Shown here piece after piece: positions 1-7,068 of a stretch of 64,000 bases of DNA (positions are counted from its first letter, which is position 1; each line of letters starts with the position of its first letter). This stretch comes from an uncultured Paraprevotella sp. (lineage in GTDB: Bacteria; Bacteroidota; Bacteroidia; Bacteroidales; Bacteroidaceae): assembly GCA_944321345.1 (NCBI GenBank), contig CALUKY010000001.1:124001-188000 (forward strand), given 5' to 3'. The notes under the pieces were generated by a model. That model did not search any database. It was not told the origin of the DNA and saw nothing but the letters and a program-made list of their open reading frames with translations. The position numbers and the translations under genes are program-made.

Positions 1-829
1 GAGCTGAATAAGGCTTGATTTTTTGAGTTTCTCTAGCACCGTAAGCCTGATCCTGAGGAATGTAAACAATCCATTTAGATCCAACAGGCATATGAGTCAG
101 TGCCTCTGTCCATCCCGGGATAACAGCGTTGCAAGGGAATGTTGCAGGAATTGTGTCTGTCTTGTCAAATACCGTTCCGTCTACCAGTTTACCCTCATAG
201 TTAACCTTAACGCGTGAAGTGTCGGCAGGGATAGCACCTTTACCTTCGGTGATTACCTCGTAGTATACACCGTTAGCCAAAGCCTTTACACCGGCTTTCT
301 TGGCGATGTCGGCCATATACTTCTCGTTTTCTTTCTTGTAAGCACCATATTTCTTCTCGATTTGCTCGTTTTTAATGCTTTCCATTTTTTTTGTAGCAAT
401 TTCCTGAGCCTGTTCGATGGTCATGATGTCGCTCTTGCCGTTTACACCGCTGATGAATCCGGCCATGAAGTTCTTCAGGCTAATGGTCTGAGTAGAATCT
501 TCACCGAACAACTCGTAGTTAATTCCCTTCATCATCTGCTGGCTGATCTGCTGACCGATCTGAATTCCTGCAAAATAAGCCATTTTCTTTTTGTCATCAC
601 CGGCGTTTGCACCCTCGTTTAAACCTTTGATGAATTCAGCCATGTCGGTAGTATCAATACCCATGGCGTTTGCCAGATATGGTTTTAATCCTTGAGTCTG
701 AGCCAGACCGATAGAGTAGCTCAAAGAGTCAACGTCTGTTTTCAAATCTGCTTTTGGAGCACCAGACTTAGAGCATGATGCCATGGTAGCTACCAAAGCA
801 GCTGCCATCATAAAACTTGTCTTTTTCAT
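1..829 (-). CDS. FKBP-type peptidyl-prolyl isomerase lipoprotein (3' end outside window)
   Basis: Reading leftward from the ATG at 829, 276 residues are visible before the window edge. The N-terminus is a lipoprotein signal with lipobox TMASC (Cys19), so the mature protein should be anchored in the cell envelope. An alpha-helical FKBP N-terminal dimerisation-type region is followed from about residue 175 by the FKBP catalytic domain (VNYEGKLVDGTVFD, AVIPGWTEAL, GSKWIVYIP, AYGAR). The last visible residues (QKIKPYS) suggest that only about 10-15 residues are missing. Its neighbour at 868-1452 is a second, unlipidated FKBP, a tandem arrangement common in Bacteroidales. Role: prolyl cis-trans isomerisation during envelope protein folding (family knowledge). 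Confidence 0.93.
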   Translation of the reverse strand, partial: MKKTSFMMAAALVATMASCSKSGAPKADLKTDVDSLSYSIGLAQTQGLKPYLANAMGIDTTDMAEFIKGLNEGANAGDDKKKMAYFAGIQIGQQISQQMMKGINYELFGEDSTQTISLKNFMAGFISGVNGKSDIMTIEQAQEIATKKMESIKNEQIEKKYGAYKKENEKYMADIAKKAGVKALANGVYYEVITEGKGAIPADTSRVKVNYEGKLVDGTVFDKTDTIPATFPCNAVIPGWTEALTHMPVGSKWIVYIPQDQAYGARETQKIKPYSA

Positions 830-867
830 TGTTATATTTAATTATTAAAGTTATACCATTGGAGTTA

Positions 868-1452
868 TTAAAGCACCTCGATGAGCTCTACATCGAAAAT
901 CAGGGTGCTGTAAGGAGGAATAGACGCACCGGCGCCACGTGCTCCGTAGCCTAATTCGTAAGGGATAAAGAAACGGAACTTGCTGCCTTCCTTCATCAAC
1001 TGCAAACCTTCGGTCCAACCGGCGATTACACCATTCAGAGGGAATGTGGCCGGAGTGCCGCGCTGCAAGCTGCTGTCGAACAGAGAACCGTCGATGAGCA
1101 TACCCTCGTAGTGGCACTTCACCTGATCGGTTGCTTTCGGGCTCTTTCCGTTACCCTCGCTCAATACCATGTACTGCAAGCCTGAAGCGGTGGTGATCAC
1201 GCCTTCCTTCTCGGCGTTCTTCTTCAGGAACTCGATGCCGGCAGATTTCATCTCTTTAGCCTGCTCTTCCTCTTTCTCCTGAAGATATTTATTGACGATT
1301 TGTTGTGCTTCCTTATGAGAAACAGCCAGTTCGTTATTGTTCAGCACATCCTTAATTGCTTGTGCAAAGTCATCTACACAGATATCCTTGGCATTCATGC
1401 TGCTCAGCTGCTGGCCGATACCCAAACCTAATGCATAGCTAATCTTATCCAT
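868..1452 (-). CDS. FKBP-type peptidyl-prolyl cis-trans isomerase (FklB-like)
   Basis: This 194-residue protein has no signal peptide or lipobox, so it is probably cytoplasmic. Residues 1-85 form the helical FKBP N-terminal dimerisation region (starts MDKISYALGLGIGQQL). Residues about 95-194 are the FKBP fold with YEGMLIDGSLFDSS, GVIAGWTEGLQLM, KFRFFIPYELGYG and the C-terminal strand LIFDVELIEVL, all typical of active FKBPs. It lies 38 bp upstream of the lipoprotein paralogue on the same strand, so the two are probably co-transcribed. A TAACTTTG box (1499-1506, minus strand) is a plausible -7 element. Confidence 0.94.
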   Translation of the reverse strand: MDKISYALGLGIGQQLSSMNAKDICVDDFAQAIKDVLNNNELAVSHKEAQQIVNKYLQEKEEEQAKEMKSAGIEFLKKNAEKEGVITTASGLQYMVLSEGNGKSPKATDQVKCHYEGMLIDGSLFDSSLQRGTPATFPLNGVIAGWTEGLQLMKEGSKFRFFIPYELGYGARGAGASIPPYSTLIFDVELIEVL

Positions 1453-1621
1453 TTCTTAAATTGTTGTATGATTTAAATTCAGTATTTTTTCACGGGCGCA
1501 AAGTTAATAGTTTTCGCTGACTAAATCTTGTATCACCCGTTTATTTTTCTTTTTTTTGTATAAATAACGATGAATCCATAACGGCTGACGGCTTCTGATT
1601 CATCGTGACTTGGTGTGTTGT

Positions 1622-1657
1622 GTGCGATTTCGCACTAAAAACGTGCGGATGCGCACG
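1622..1657. promoter_or_regulatory. Twin hairpin motifs, candidate enhancer sites for a sigma-54 activator
   Basis: Two inverted repeats of the form GTGCG-N4-CGCAC lie side by side: GTGCGatttCGCAC at 1622-1635 and CGTGCGgatgCGCACG at 1642-1657. Their centres are 21 bp apart, two helical turns, so a dimeric activator would bind both on the same DNA face. They sit about 70-100 bp upstream of a -24/-12-like promoter, where NtrC-family activators normally bind. The activator gene is not in this window. Confidence 0.55.
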
Positions 1658-1709
1658 CTAATATATCAGGACTGTTTTTGTAATTCGTTTAAAACCAATA
1701 AAATATAAA

Positions 1710-1727
1710 TTGGCACGGTTTTTGATT
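1710..1727 (+). promoter_or_regulatory. Candidate sigma-54 (-24/-12) promoter
   Basis: TTGGCACGGTTTTTGA at 1710-1725 matches the RpoN consensus TTGGCACG-N4-TTGC with the correct 12-bp spacing between the two dinucleotides (GG at 712-713, GA at 724-725 of the second kilobase). The only deviation is GA in place of the canonical GC at -12. Two enhancer-like hairpins lie upstream and a permease remnant starts 50 bp downstream. rpoN itself is at 20409-21917. Confidence 0.5.
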
Positions 1728-1775
1728 GCATGATGTTATGGAACAATCAGAATGATAAACTTAAAAGTCCAGGAT

Positions 1776-3174
1776 ATGATATTACATTATTTGAAGGTAG
1801 CCGTACGCAGTCAGATGCGCTTCAAGATGCAGAATCTGATAGCCATATTTGGTTTGACCGTGTCGTTGTTTTGTTTCAGTATTTGTCTTTATTGCAGCAG
1901 ATTCATATTCAGTACCGACAGTTGTTTCCGTAACAAGGACCGGATTATGGAAGTGGGTATGAATAAGGAAAATGGGTGGAGTTATCATCAGGATTCGTAA
2001 ATCTTATGTAAATCAGAGTCTCGGGATCAGTTCCGCAAGAAGATACGGCCGTCATCGGTTGAGAAACATATCTTTGGGAATCCAGTTGTTTGTAGGCTGG
2101 ATTTTCATTTCTTTTGCCGTAGCCTTGTATTTACAGTCCGCAAAAACAAGTCATTCTGTTCTCGGAACCTTGTCTCTATCGGATAAGGAACGGATTTTTA
2201 GCATTCCTTTTGAATTTCCGTTTCTGGATGTTCCTGCAAAGAGATTTCTTGTAGAAGAAATCCGTAAATGTCCGGGAGTGGAAGATGTCATTACTTCCGA
2301 TGGCAATAATCTGTACGCTACTACCTATACATCTCTTTACCTTACAGAGGGAAGAGAACAGTTTTTTAATGCCAATGTGATGCGTGTTTCACCTGGTTAC
2401 TTCAAGTTTATGAATCTGGAAATCCAGTCCGGATGCGAGCTGCGAACAGCTGACGAGATGGTTATCGACGAAGTACTGTCGAAACGGATCCACAAGGATG
2501 CGCTTGGAACTGTTCTGTATGATTATAGTAAGGAATATAAGTTGGTGGGCATATCCGCTCCGCTCGTCATATCAAATTATCCTGAAGGTCAGTCAAACGG
2601 CTTTATGTTTACCTTTTCTGATTATTCCGATGATTTTATGCACTGTTATGTGAAATGTAGTGCCGACAGACAGAAGGAGGCCATGCACGCCGTGCAGCAT
2701 GTGATGCGCAAAGCCTTACCAGAGAGTGTAGAAATCAAAATGCGCACCATGATGGATGATATACGTGAAGTTTATGCTTTGGAATTTGAGTTGAGAAACA
2801 TTGTTCTTTTTATGGCGGTGGTGGCACTGGTCATATCTCTGCTTGGCATTTACTCGGCCATCACTCTCGACACGGAACATCGCCGTAAGGAAATGGCCAT
2901 CAGAAAGATAAACGGAGCCGGAGCATGGCAGATCGTCTTGCTGTTTGCGCGGTTGTATCTTGTATTGGTTCTAACAACGGCTGTTGTGGCGTTTCCGATT
3001 GTGGATTTCCTGTTGGATGAGTTGCGCGGAACGTACCATTCATTCATAGATACAGGTTTCCTGTTTTACGGAGGCATTCTGCTTTTTGTGGGTTTGCTGA
3101 TTACCTTGGCCGTTTATGCACGAATCCGGGATATATCACGGATAAATCCTGCTGAAATCATCAGGAGCGAATAA
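1776..3174 (+). pseudogene. FtsX/MacB-type ABC transporter permease, internally deleted and frameshifted
   Basis: Two reading frames together give the two ends of one large permease. The first starts at ATG 1776 (MILHYLKVAVRSQMRF..., the usual N-terminus of Bacteroidetes MacB/FtsX-like permeases), contains one membrane helix, and stops at 2000. The second frame (1972-3174, up to 400 residues) begins inside the second half of such a protein: a helix after RHRLRNISLGIQLFV, a periplasmic domain, then three membrane helices with the FtsX signature HRRKEMAIRKINGA and the C-terminal NPAEIIRSE. Intact family members are near 780 residues, so roughly the middle 300 are missing and the halves are out of frame. 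A functional product is unlikely, although the C-terminal half could still be made. Confidence 0.8.
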
Positions 3175-3213
3175 TTGTTCTGACGCATTTTTCTGTTTGT
3201 AGTTTTTTATTTG

Positions 3214-3221
3214 TATTTTTG
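3214..3221 (+). promoter_or_regulatory. Putative -7 element of the sirtuin gene
   Basis: TATTTTTG fits the Bacteroidetes sigma-70 -7 consensus TAnnTTTG and lies 30 bp before the start codon at 3251. A TTTG at 3196-3199 is upstream, but the spacing (14 bp) is short, so the -33 element is uncertain. Confidence 0.45.
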
Positions 3222-3250
3222 TAGAAAATGGATACAATGTTTCTTACAGC

Positions 3251-3961
3251 ATGAAAAAGATTGTCGTATTGACCGGAGCAGGCATGTCTGCCGAAAGCGG
3301 AATCACAACCTTTCGCGATTCCAATGGTTTGTGGGAACAGTTCCGGGTGGAGGATGTGGCCTCGATAGAAGGTTATGAACGCAACCCCCAGCTGGTGCTT
3401 CAGTTCTACAACGACCGCCGTCGGCAGTTGGCTGACGTGGAGCCTTGTGCGGGGCACAGACTGCTGGCCGAGATGGAAAGAGATTATCAAATGGTGATTG
3501 TGACGCAGAATGTGGATAATCTGCATGAGCGTGCCGGAAGCACGAATGTGATTCATCTGCATGGCGAACTGACGAAAGCCACTTCTTCGCGTCATCCGAA
3601 TGACGCGCGTTGTATTGTGGATATTCCGATGGACCATGAGATCCGATGGGGCGATCAGGCCAAGGACGGGTCGCAGTTGCGTCCGTTTATCGTGTGGTTC
3701 GGCGAGCCGGTACCGATGATAGAAAAGGCTATTGAAGAAGTACAGACGGCTGATATATTCGTGATTATCGGAACTTCTCTGAATGTTTATCCGGCGGCCG
3801 GACTGATTCATTATGTCTCTCCTTCCGTTCCGGTATATTTGATTGATCCCAAGCCCGTAGAAACTCATGGAGCACGAGGCATTCAGTTTATTCAGAAAGG
3901 AGCGTCGGAAGGTGTGGCTGAGCTGATGGATTTATTAAAGAATCCTAAAACTGCTCTGTAA
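3251..3961 (+). CDS. cobB: NAD-dependent protein deacylase (class III sirtuin)
   Basis: This 236-residue sirtuin removes acyl groups from lysines using NAD+. Visible motifs are the Rossmann GAGMSAESGI (residues 9-18), FRD (21-23), TQNVDNLHERAG (85-96), the catalytic His in IHLHGEL (H104), and GTSLNVYPAAG. FYNDRR (52-57) gives the Tyr-x-x-Arg pair (Y53, R56) that in SIRT5/CobB-type enzymes recognises negatively charged acyl-lysine, suggesting desuccinylase activity. The four zinc Cys of classical sirtuins are missing: only one Cys lies in that segment. The gene is followed 79 bp downstream by rubredoxin. It is cytoplasmic. Confidence 0.93.
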   Translation: MKKIVVLTGAGMSAESGITTFRDSNGLWEQFRVEDVASIEGYERNPQLVLQFYNDRRRQLADVEPCAGHRLLAEMERDYQMVIVTQNVDNLHERAGSTNVIHLHGELTKATSSRHPNDARCIVDIPMDHEIRWGDQAKDGSQLRPFIVWFGEPVPMIEKAIEEVQTADIFVIIGTSLNVYPAAGLIHYVSPSVPVYLIDPKPVETHGARGIQFIQKGASEGVAELMDLLKNPKTAL

Positions 3962-4040
3962 TCAGTCCAAATGTGTATTTTATTTATTATACTTGCACCA
4001 GAGAATTAAATTAGAATATTGAAAATTAAAATTAAGTAAG

Positions 4041-4205
4041 ATGAAGAAGTATATTTGTACAGTTTGCCAGTGGGTTTATGATCCAGTTGTAGGTGATCCG
4101 GATTCAGGTATTGCACCGGGAACAGCATTCGAGGATATCCCGGAAGATTGGGTATGCCCATTGTGCGGTGTAGGAAAGGATGATTTCGAGGTTTGCGAAG
4201 ACTAA
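4041..4205 (+). CDS. Rubredoxin
   Basis: A 54-residue protein with the two rubredoxin knuckles C6-T-V-C9 and C39-P-L-C42 that bind one iron, plus the conserved aromatic core (Tyr4, Trp11, Tyr13, Trp37) and the motif [26 protein letters not shown]. It is a small cytoplasmic electron carrier, in anaerobes usually serving oxidative-stress reductases or rubrerythrin (family knowledge). It follows cobB on the same strand and ends in its own terminator at 4241-4273. A fifth Cys (C52) near the C-terminus is unusual. Confidence 0.97.
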   Translation: MKKYICTVCQWVYDPVVGDPDSGIAPGTAFEDIPEDWVCPLCGVGKDDFEVCED

Positions 4206-4240
4206 TCCCCTTTCTGTAGACAAAAAAGAAAATAGAACAG

Positions 4241-4273
4241 ATGCGTCTGGCTTGTGCCGGGCGCATTTTTTTT
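4241..4273 (+). terminator. Rho-independent terminator after rubredoxin
   Basis: ATGCG (4241-4245) pairs with CGCAT (4262-4266), with an inner GGC/GCC stem, followed by a run of eight T. Confidence 0.8.
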
Positions 4274-4390
4274 GCTTTATACAAGCATTTTTTATGAACT
4301 ACGGTCTGTTGATTTCGACGGGACCATTTTGGGTTTTTGTCAGCATCATTTGAAAAAATGGTCGTGATGTTTTTTTGTGAATTCCAGGGT

Positions 4391-4438
4391 ATCAAAAAAA
4401 AGGAACAGACAAGTCTCTGCCGACCGGTCTGTTCCTTT
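4391..4438 (-). terminator. Terminator of the leftward secreted-protein locus
   Basis: AAAGGAACAGAC (4399-4410) and GTCTGTTCCTTT (4427-4438) form a perfect 12-bp stem. Read leftward it is followed by a T run (complement of the A run 4393-4400). It lies 28 bp beyond the stop of the 51-residue peptide gene. Confidence 0.8.
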
Positions 4439-4465
4439 GAGTAAAAAATGAGTGCGGGTTATTGA

Positions 4466-4621
4466 TTATTCACCCCAAACATTGAAATCGCTTTCTTCGT
4501 TGCTTAACTGAGCACCGTTGCTTACCATATCATTTAAGCCAATAGAAGCAGTCAGCAGCTGACTTTCAGCCTCAACCTGCATCAACTCCATTTTGGGAGC
4601 CTGATAGATTCTCTTTTTCAT
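4466..4621 (-). CDS. Small conserved Bacteroidales-type peptide, 51 residues
   Basis: The ATG at 4621 opens a 51-residue frame starting MKKRIYQAPKMELMQVEAES and ending ESDFNVWGE. It has no classical signal peptide. The pattern (basic start, Tyr-x-x-Pro, an amphipathic stretch ending in Glu-x-x-Leu-Leu-x-x-Ser, and an acidic tail with Trp) recurs in many tiny Bacteroidetes proteins of unknown function (recalled, not searched). It starts 15 bp after the stop of the secreted Ig-like protein and precedes a strong terminator, so it is the last gene of that locus. Function unknown. Confidence 0.75.
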   Translation of the reverse strand: MKKRIYQAPKMELMQVEAESQLLTASIGLNDMVSNGAQLSNEESDFNVWGE

Positions 4622-4635
4622 GATCTATTTGTTTT

Positions 4636-7038
4636 TTATTTGATTACTTTCTTTCCGTTCACGATATAAATGCCTTTCTTCAGGTCGTTCAAAGCCTGGC
4701 TTTCCTTAACCTGCTTGCGTACGATGATACCGTCGATGGTGTAAACATTAACGAGAGCTTCGCCGTTCTCAACCTGACCGATACCAGTTGTTCCGTCGCC
4801 TTCCAGGCCAAATCCTCTAACGTTCTTTGCTACTGTAGTAGTCAGAGCCAGATATGCCTTGTTTGCTTCGTTCTGGAATGCAGCACCGCTCTCAGCAGCC
4901 CAGTAGAATCCGAGGTTCTTACCGCCATTGTCATAAGACAGCTTGTAGAACAAGCAGTTTTCGCCTTCGGTTGTAGCGGCTGTGGTAGAGCCTTTCAGCA
5001 GGTTGTTTGCAGGAGCTGCTTCTTCTGAATTAGAAACCTCGCATACATATTCTTTGGCATCAGCCTGAATCAGAACAGCTGTATTTGCAGGAACAACACT
5101 GCCAGCTGCATACTTCCAGTCGATAGTCAGATTCTTGTTTTCTACACCTGTAACGATACCTGCTTTCATGTTGTCTGCAACAACCCAAGCCTGATCAGTA
5201 AAGTAAGTTGCATAACCTGCGTCAGAAACAGAGATGGTCAAGGTTGCCGGTTCGGCTTTCTTGATGGTAACATTTTTGATTTCCCATGCTGCAGCAAATT
5301 TCTTTTGCCAGGTATAATTGAATGCAATCTGCACTTCTTTACCACAATAAGTATTCAGAGAGATTTCTTCAGAGTTTACAAATGTTTTATTATTTGGATA
5401 AACAGGGATAATCAACTGATTCCATTTTGTAGCATCTTTTTCCTTGATCCAAAGTGTGAGTTCTGTCTGAAGGTTGTGATTAGTGGCATAATCTACTGCA
5501 TGTTCGAATGTGAGACTAGCACCAGTTACATCTTTAAGATCAATGACTGGAGAAATTAACTTCAGATCCTGACCATCTTCTTTGTTATATCCATTTGCAT
5601 AGGCACATTTATCACCAGAATTATAAGACCATACTTTTTCTGTTTGAGTTACAGTAAAGTCACCCAAACTTTCTGCAAAGCTTTCTGAGAAGAGAATGCT
5701 TGGATCAATAACAGTCAGTGTATAAGATGCAGAACCTGCTGCGTAAGTGTCGGTTGCAGCAACAATAGCAGTGATAATGGTTGTACCGGCACCTACGATG
5801 GTGATGTTACCATCACCATCTACAGTGGCAACTTCTTTATTACTGCTTTCATAAGTAATCTTACCATTTGATGCTGTTGTAAACTTGGGTGCTGTGAATA
5901 CTTCTCCTAAGTTGACAGAAGCTGTTTTTGCAGAGAATACGCAAGCAGGGTCTGCCAATTCTGAACTGGCAAATATAGCAGAAACTCCATCGAAACGGAA
6001 TTGAGCATTACCAGTTCCACTTGCCTGTTGGGCAGGAACAGTAATAGTAAAAGATGTGGCATAGCCACTCCAAGTTACTGTCTTGTTTTCTAAGTCAGTG
6101 CTTAATGTACCTTGATTTACGGTCATATTACCAAGTCTTGATACATCTGTTAAAGAAAATACGACTTCTGATAAGAATGATCCATTTAAACTTTCAATAG
6201 CTAAAGTACTGTTTGCATAAACTCGAACGTCATTTGCATTGTTCACAGTAGGGTTAGTACCACCGTTTTCTCCTTTTACTGCTGTTATTTTGATAAGGCC
6301 ATTATAAGCAGTTCCAGTCATTGTTTCGCTACCTACTCCTTCCCAATTGAAATCATTTTTCATATCAGAGTATGTTGCATTGTTAGGATCTACAACAGCC
6401 AGTATATAAGATGCTGAACCGGCATAGTGTGTATCAGTAGCAGCAATCTCAGCAGTAATCGTGGTAGTACCAGTTGTTGTGCCTATTGTGATTTCACCTG
6501 TTTCAGAATTAATTGTTGCAACACTTGGATTACTGCTACTATATGTTACTTTTCCTGTAGAAACAGTTGAAAAGGTTGGTGCAGTGAATGTTTCTCCCAA
6601 GTTACAAATTGCAATTTCTGTAGAGAACTTACAAGCCGGATCTTCTAATGCGGGACCAGACTCTGCTATGGTAACAGTAATTGAGTTAAGTTTCTGTGTT
6701 TTACTAACCTGAATATTACTGAGGGTTACTGAATTCTGTTTCCCTGTCCAATCTTCAATTTGATTATTGTTGAAAATAATATTTGTAATTTGAGCATTAG
6801 CTGGAGCTGTGAAGGTCATGTTATTACCTTTATAAACTCGCCAAGTACCGCTGTATACTCGGGCTGGAAAGTCTGCTTTTCCTTTCTCTCCTAACAATGT
6901 TACTCCGTCTACAGTAATCTCACTTCTGTCATTTTCATAACCATCAAAGGTAAAGACAATATCTCTTGCAAAAGAGACTTGCCAGCATAATAGCAGGCTT
7001 AGAAATGCAAGTGCTTTTAGAGATAATTTTGTTTTCAT
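4636..7038 (-). CDS. Large secreted protein with bacterial Ig-like repeats and shared C-terminal module
   Basis: This 800-residue protein begins with a clear signal peptide (about residues 1-24, ending VSFA). Two bacterial Ig-like (Big_2-like) repeats are seen near 150-218 and 375-445, each with a SSNxxVATxxxxGxIT core and an ASYxLxVxD end. Residues about 450-600 (FSESFAESLGDF, LISPVIDLKDVTGASLTFEHA) resemble the choice-of-anchor beta-sandwich domains of Bacteroidetes surface proteins. The last 200 residues form a module shared with the neighbouring nuclease, ending VNVYTIDGIIVRKQV...LKKGIYIVNGKKVIK, which looks like a type IX-secretion-like or surface-sorting tail. It probably acts at the cell surface or outside. 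Substrate unknown. Confidence 0.85.
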   Translation of the reverse strand: MKTKLSLKALAFLSLLLCWQVSFARDIVFTFDGYENDRSEITVDGVTLLGEKGKADFPARVYSGTWRVYKGNNMTFTAPANAQITNIIFNNNQIEDWTGKQNSVTLSNIQVSKTQKLNSITVTIAESGPALEDPACKFSTEIAICNLGETFTAPTFSTVSTGKVTYSSSNPSVATINSETGEITIGTTTGTTTITAEIAATDTHYAGSASYILAVVDPNNATYSDMKNDFNWEGVGSETMTGTAYNGLIKITAVKGENGGTNPTVNNANDVRVYANSTLAIESLNGSFLSEVVFSLTDVSRLGNMTVNQGTLSTDLENKTVTWSGYATSFTITVPAQQASGTGNAQFRFDGVSAIFASSELADPACVFSAKTASVNLGEVFTAPKFTTASNGKITYESSNKEVATVDGDGNITIVGAGTTIITAIVAATDTYAAGSASYTLTVIDPSILFSESFAESLGDFTVTQTEKVWSYNSGDKCAYANGYNKEDGQDLKLISPVIDLKDVTGASLTFEHAVDYATNHNLQTELTLWIKEKDATKWNQLIIPVYPNNKTFVNSEEISLNTYCGKEVQIAFNYTWQKKFAAAWEIKNVTIKKAEPATLTISVSDAGYATYFTDQAWVVADNMKAGIVTGVENKNLTIDWKYAAGSVVPANTAVLIQADAKEYVCEVSNSEEAAPANNLLKGSTTAATTEGENCLFYKLSYDNGGKNLGFYWAAESGAAFQNEANKAYLALTTTVAKNVRGFGLEGDGTTGIGQVENGEALVNVYTIDGIIVRKQVKESQALNDLKKGIYIVNGKKVIK

Positions 7039-7068
7039 AACTAAAAATTTTAAATTAATAACTATAGT

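Noticed and set aside
1730..1933. 67-codon frame before the permease remnant
   Set aside because: Out of frame with the recognisable permease N-terminus at 1776 and without motif.
3161..3868. Minus-strand frame opposite cobB
   Set aside because: Antisense shadow of the sirtuin gene; no motif.
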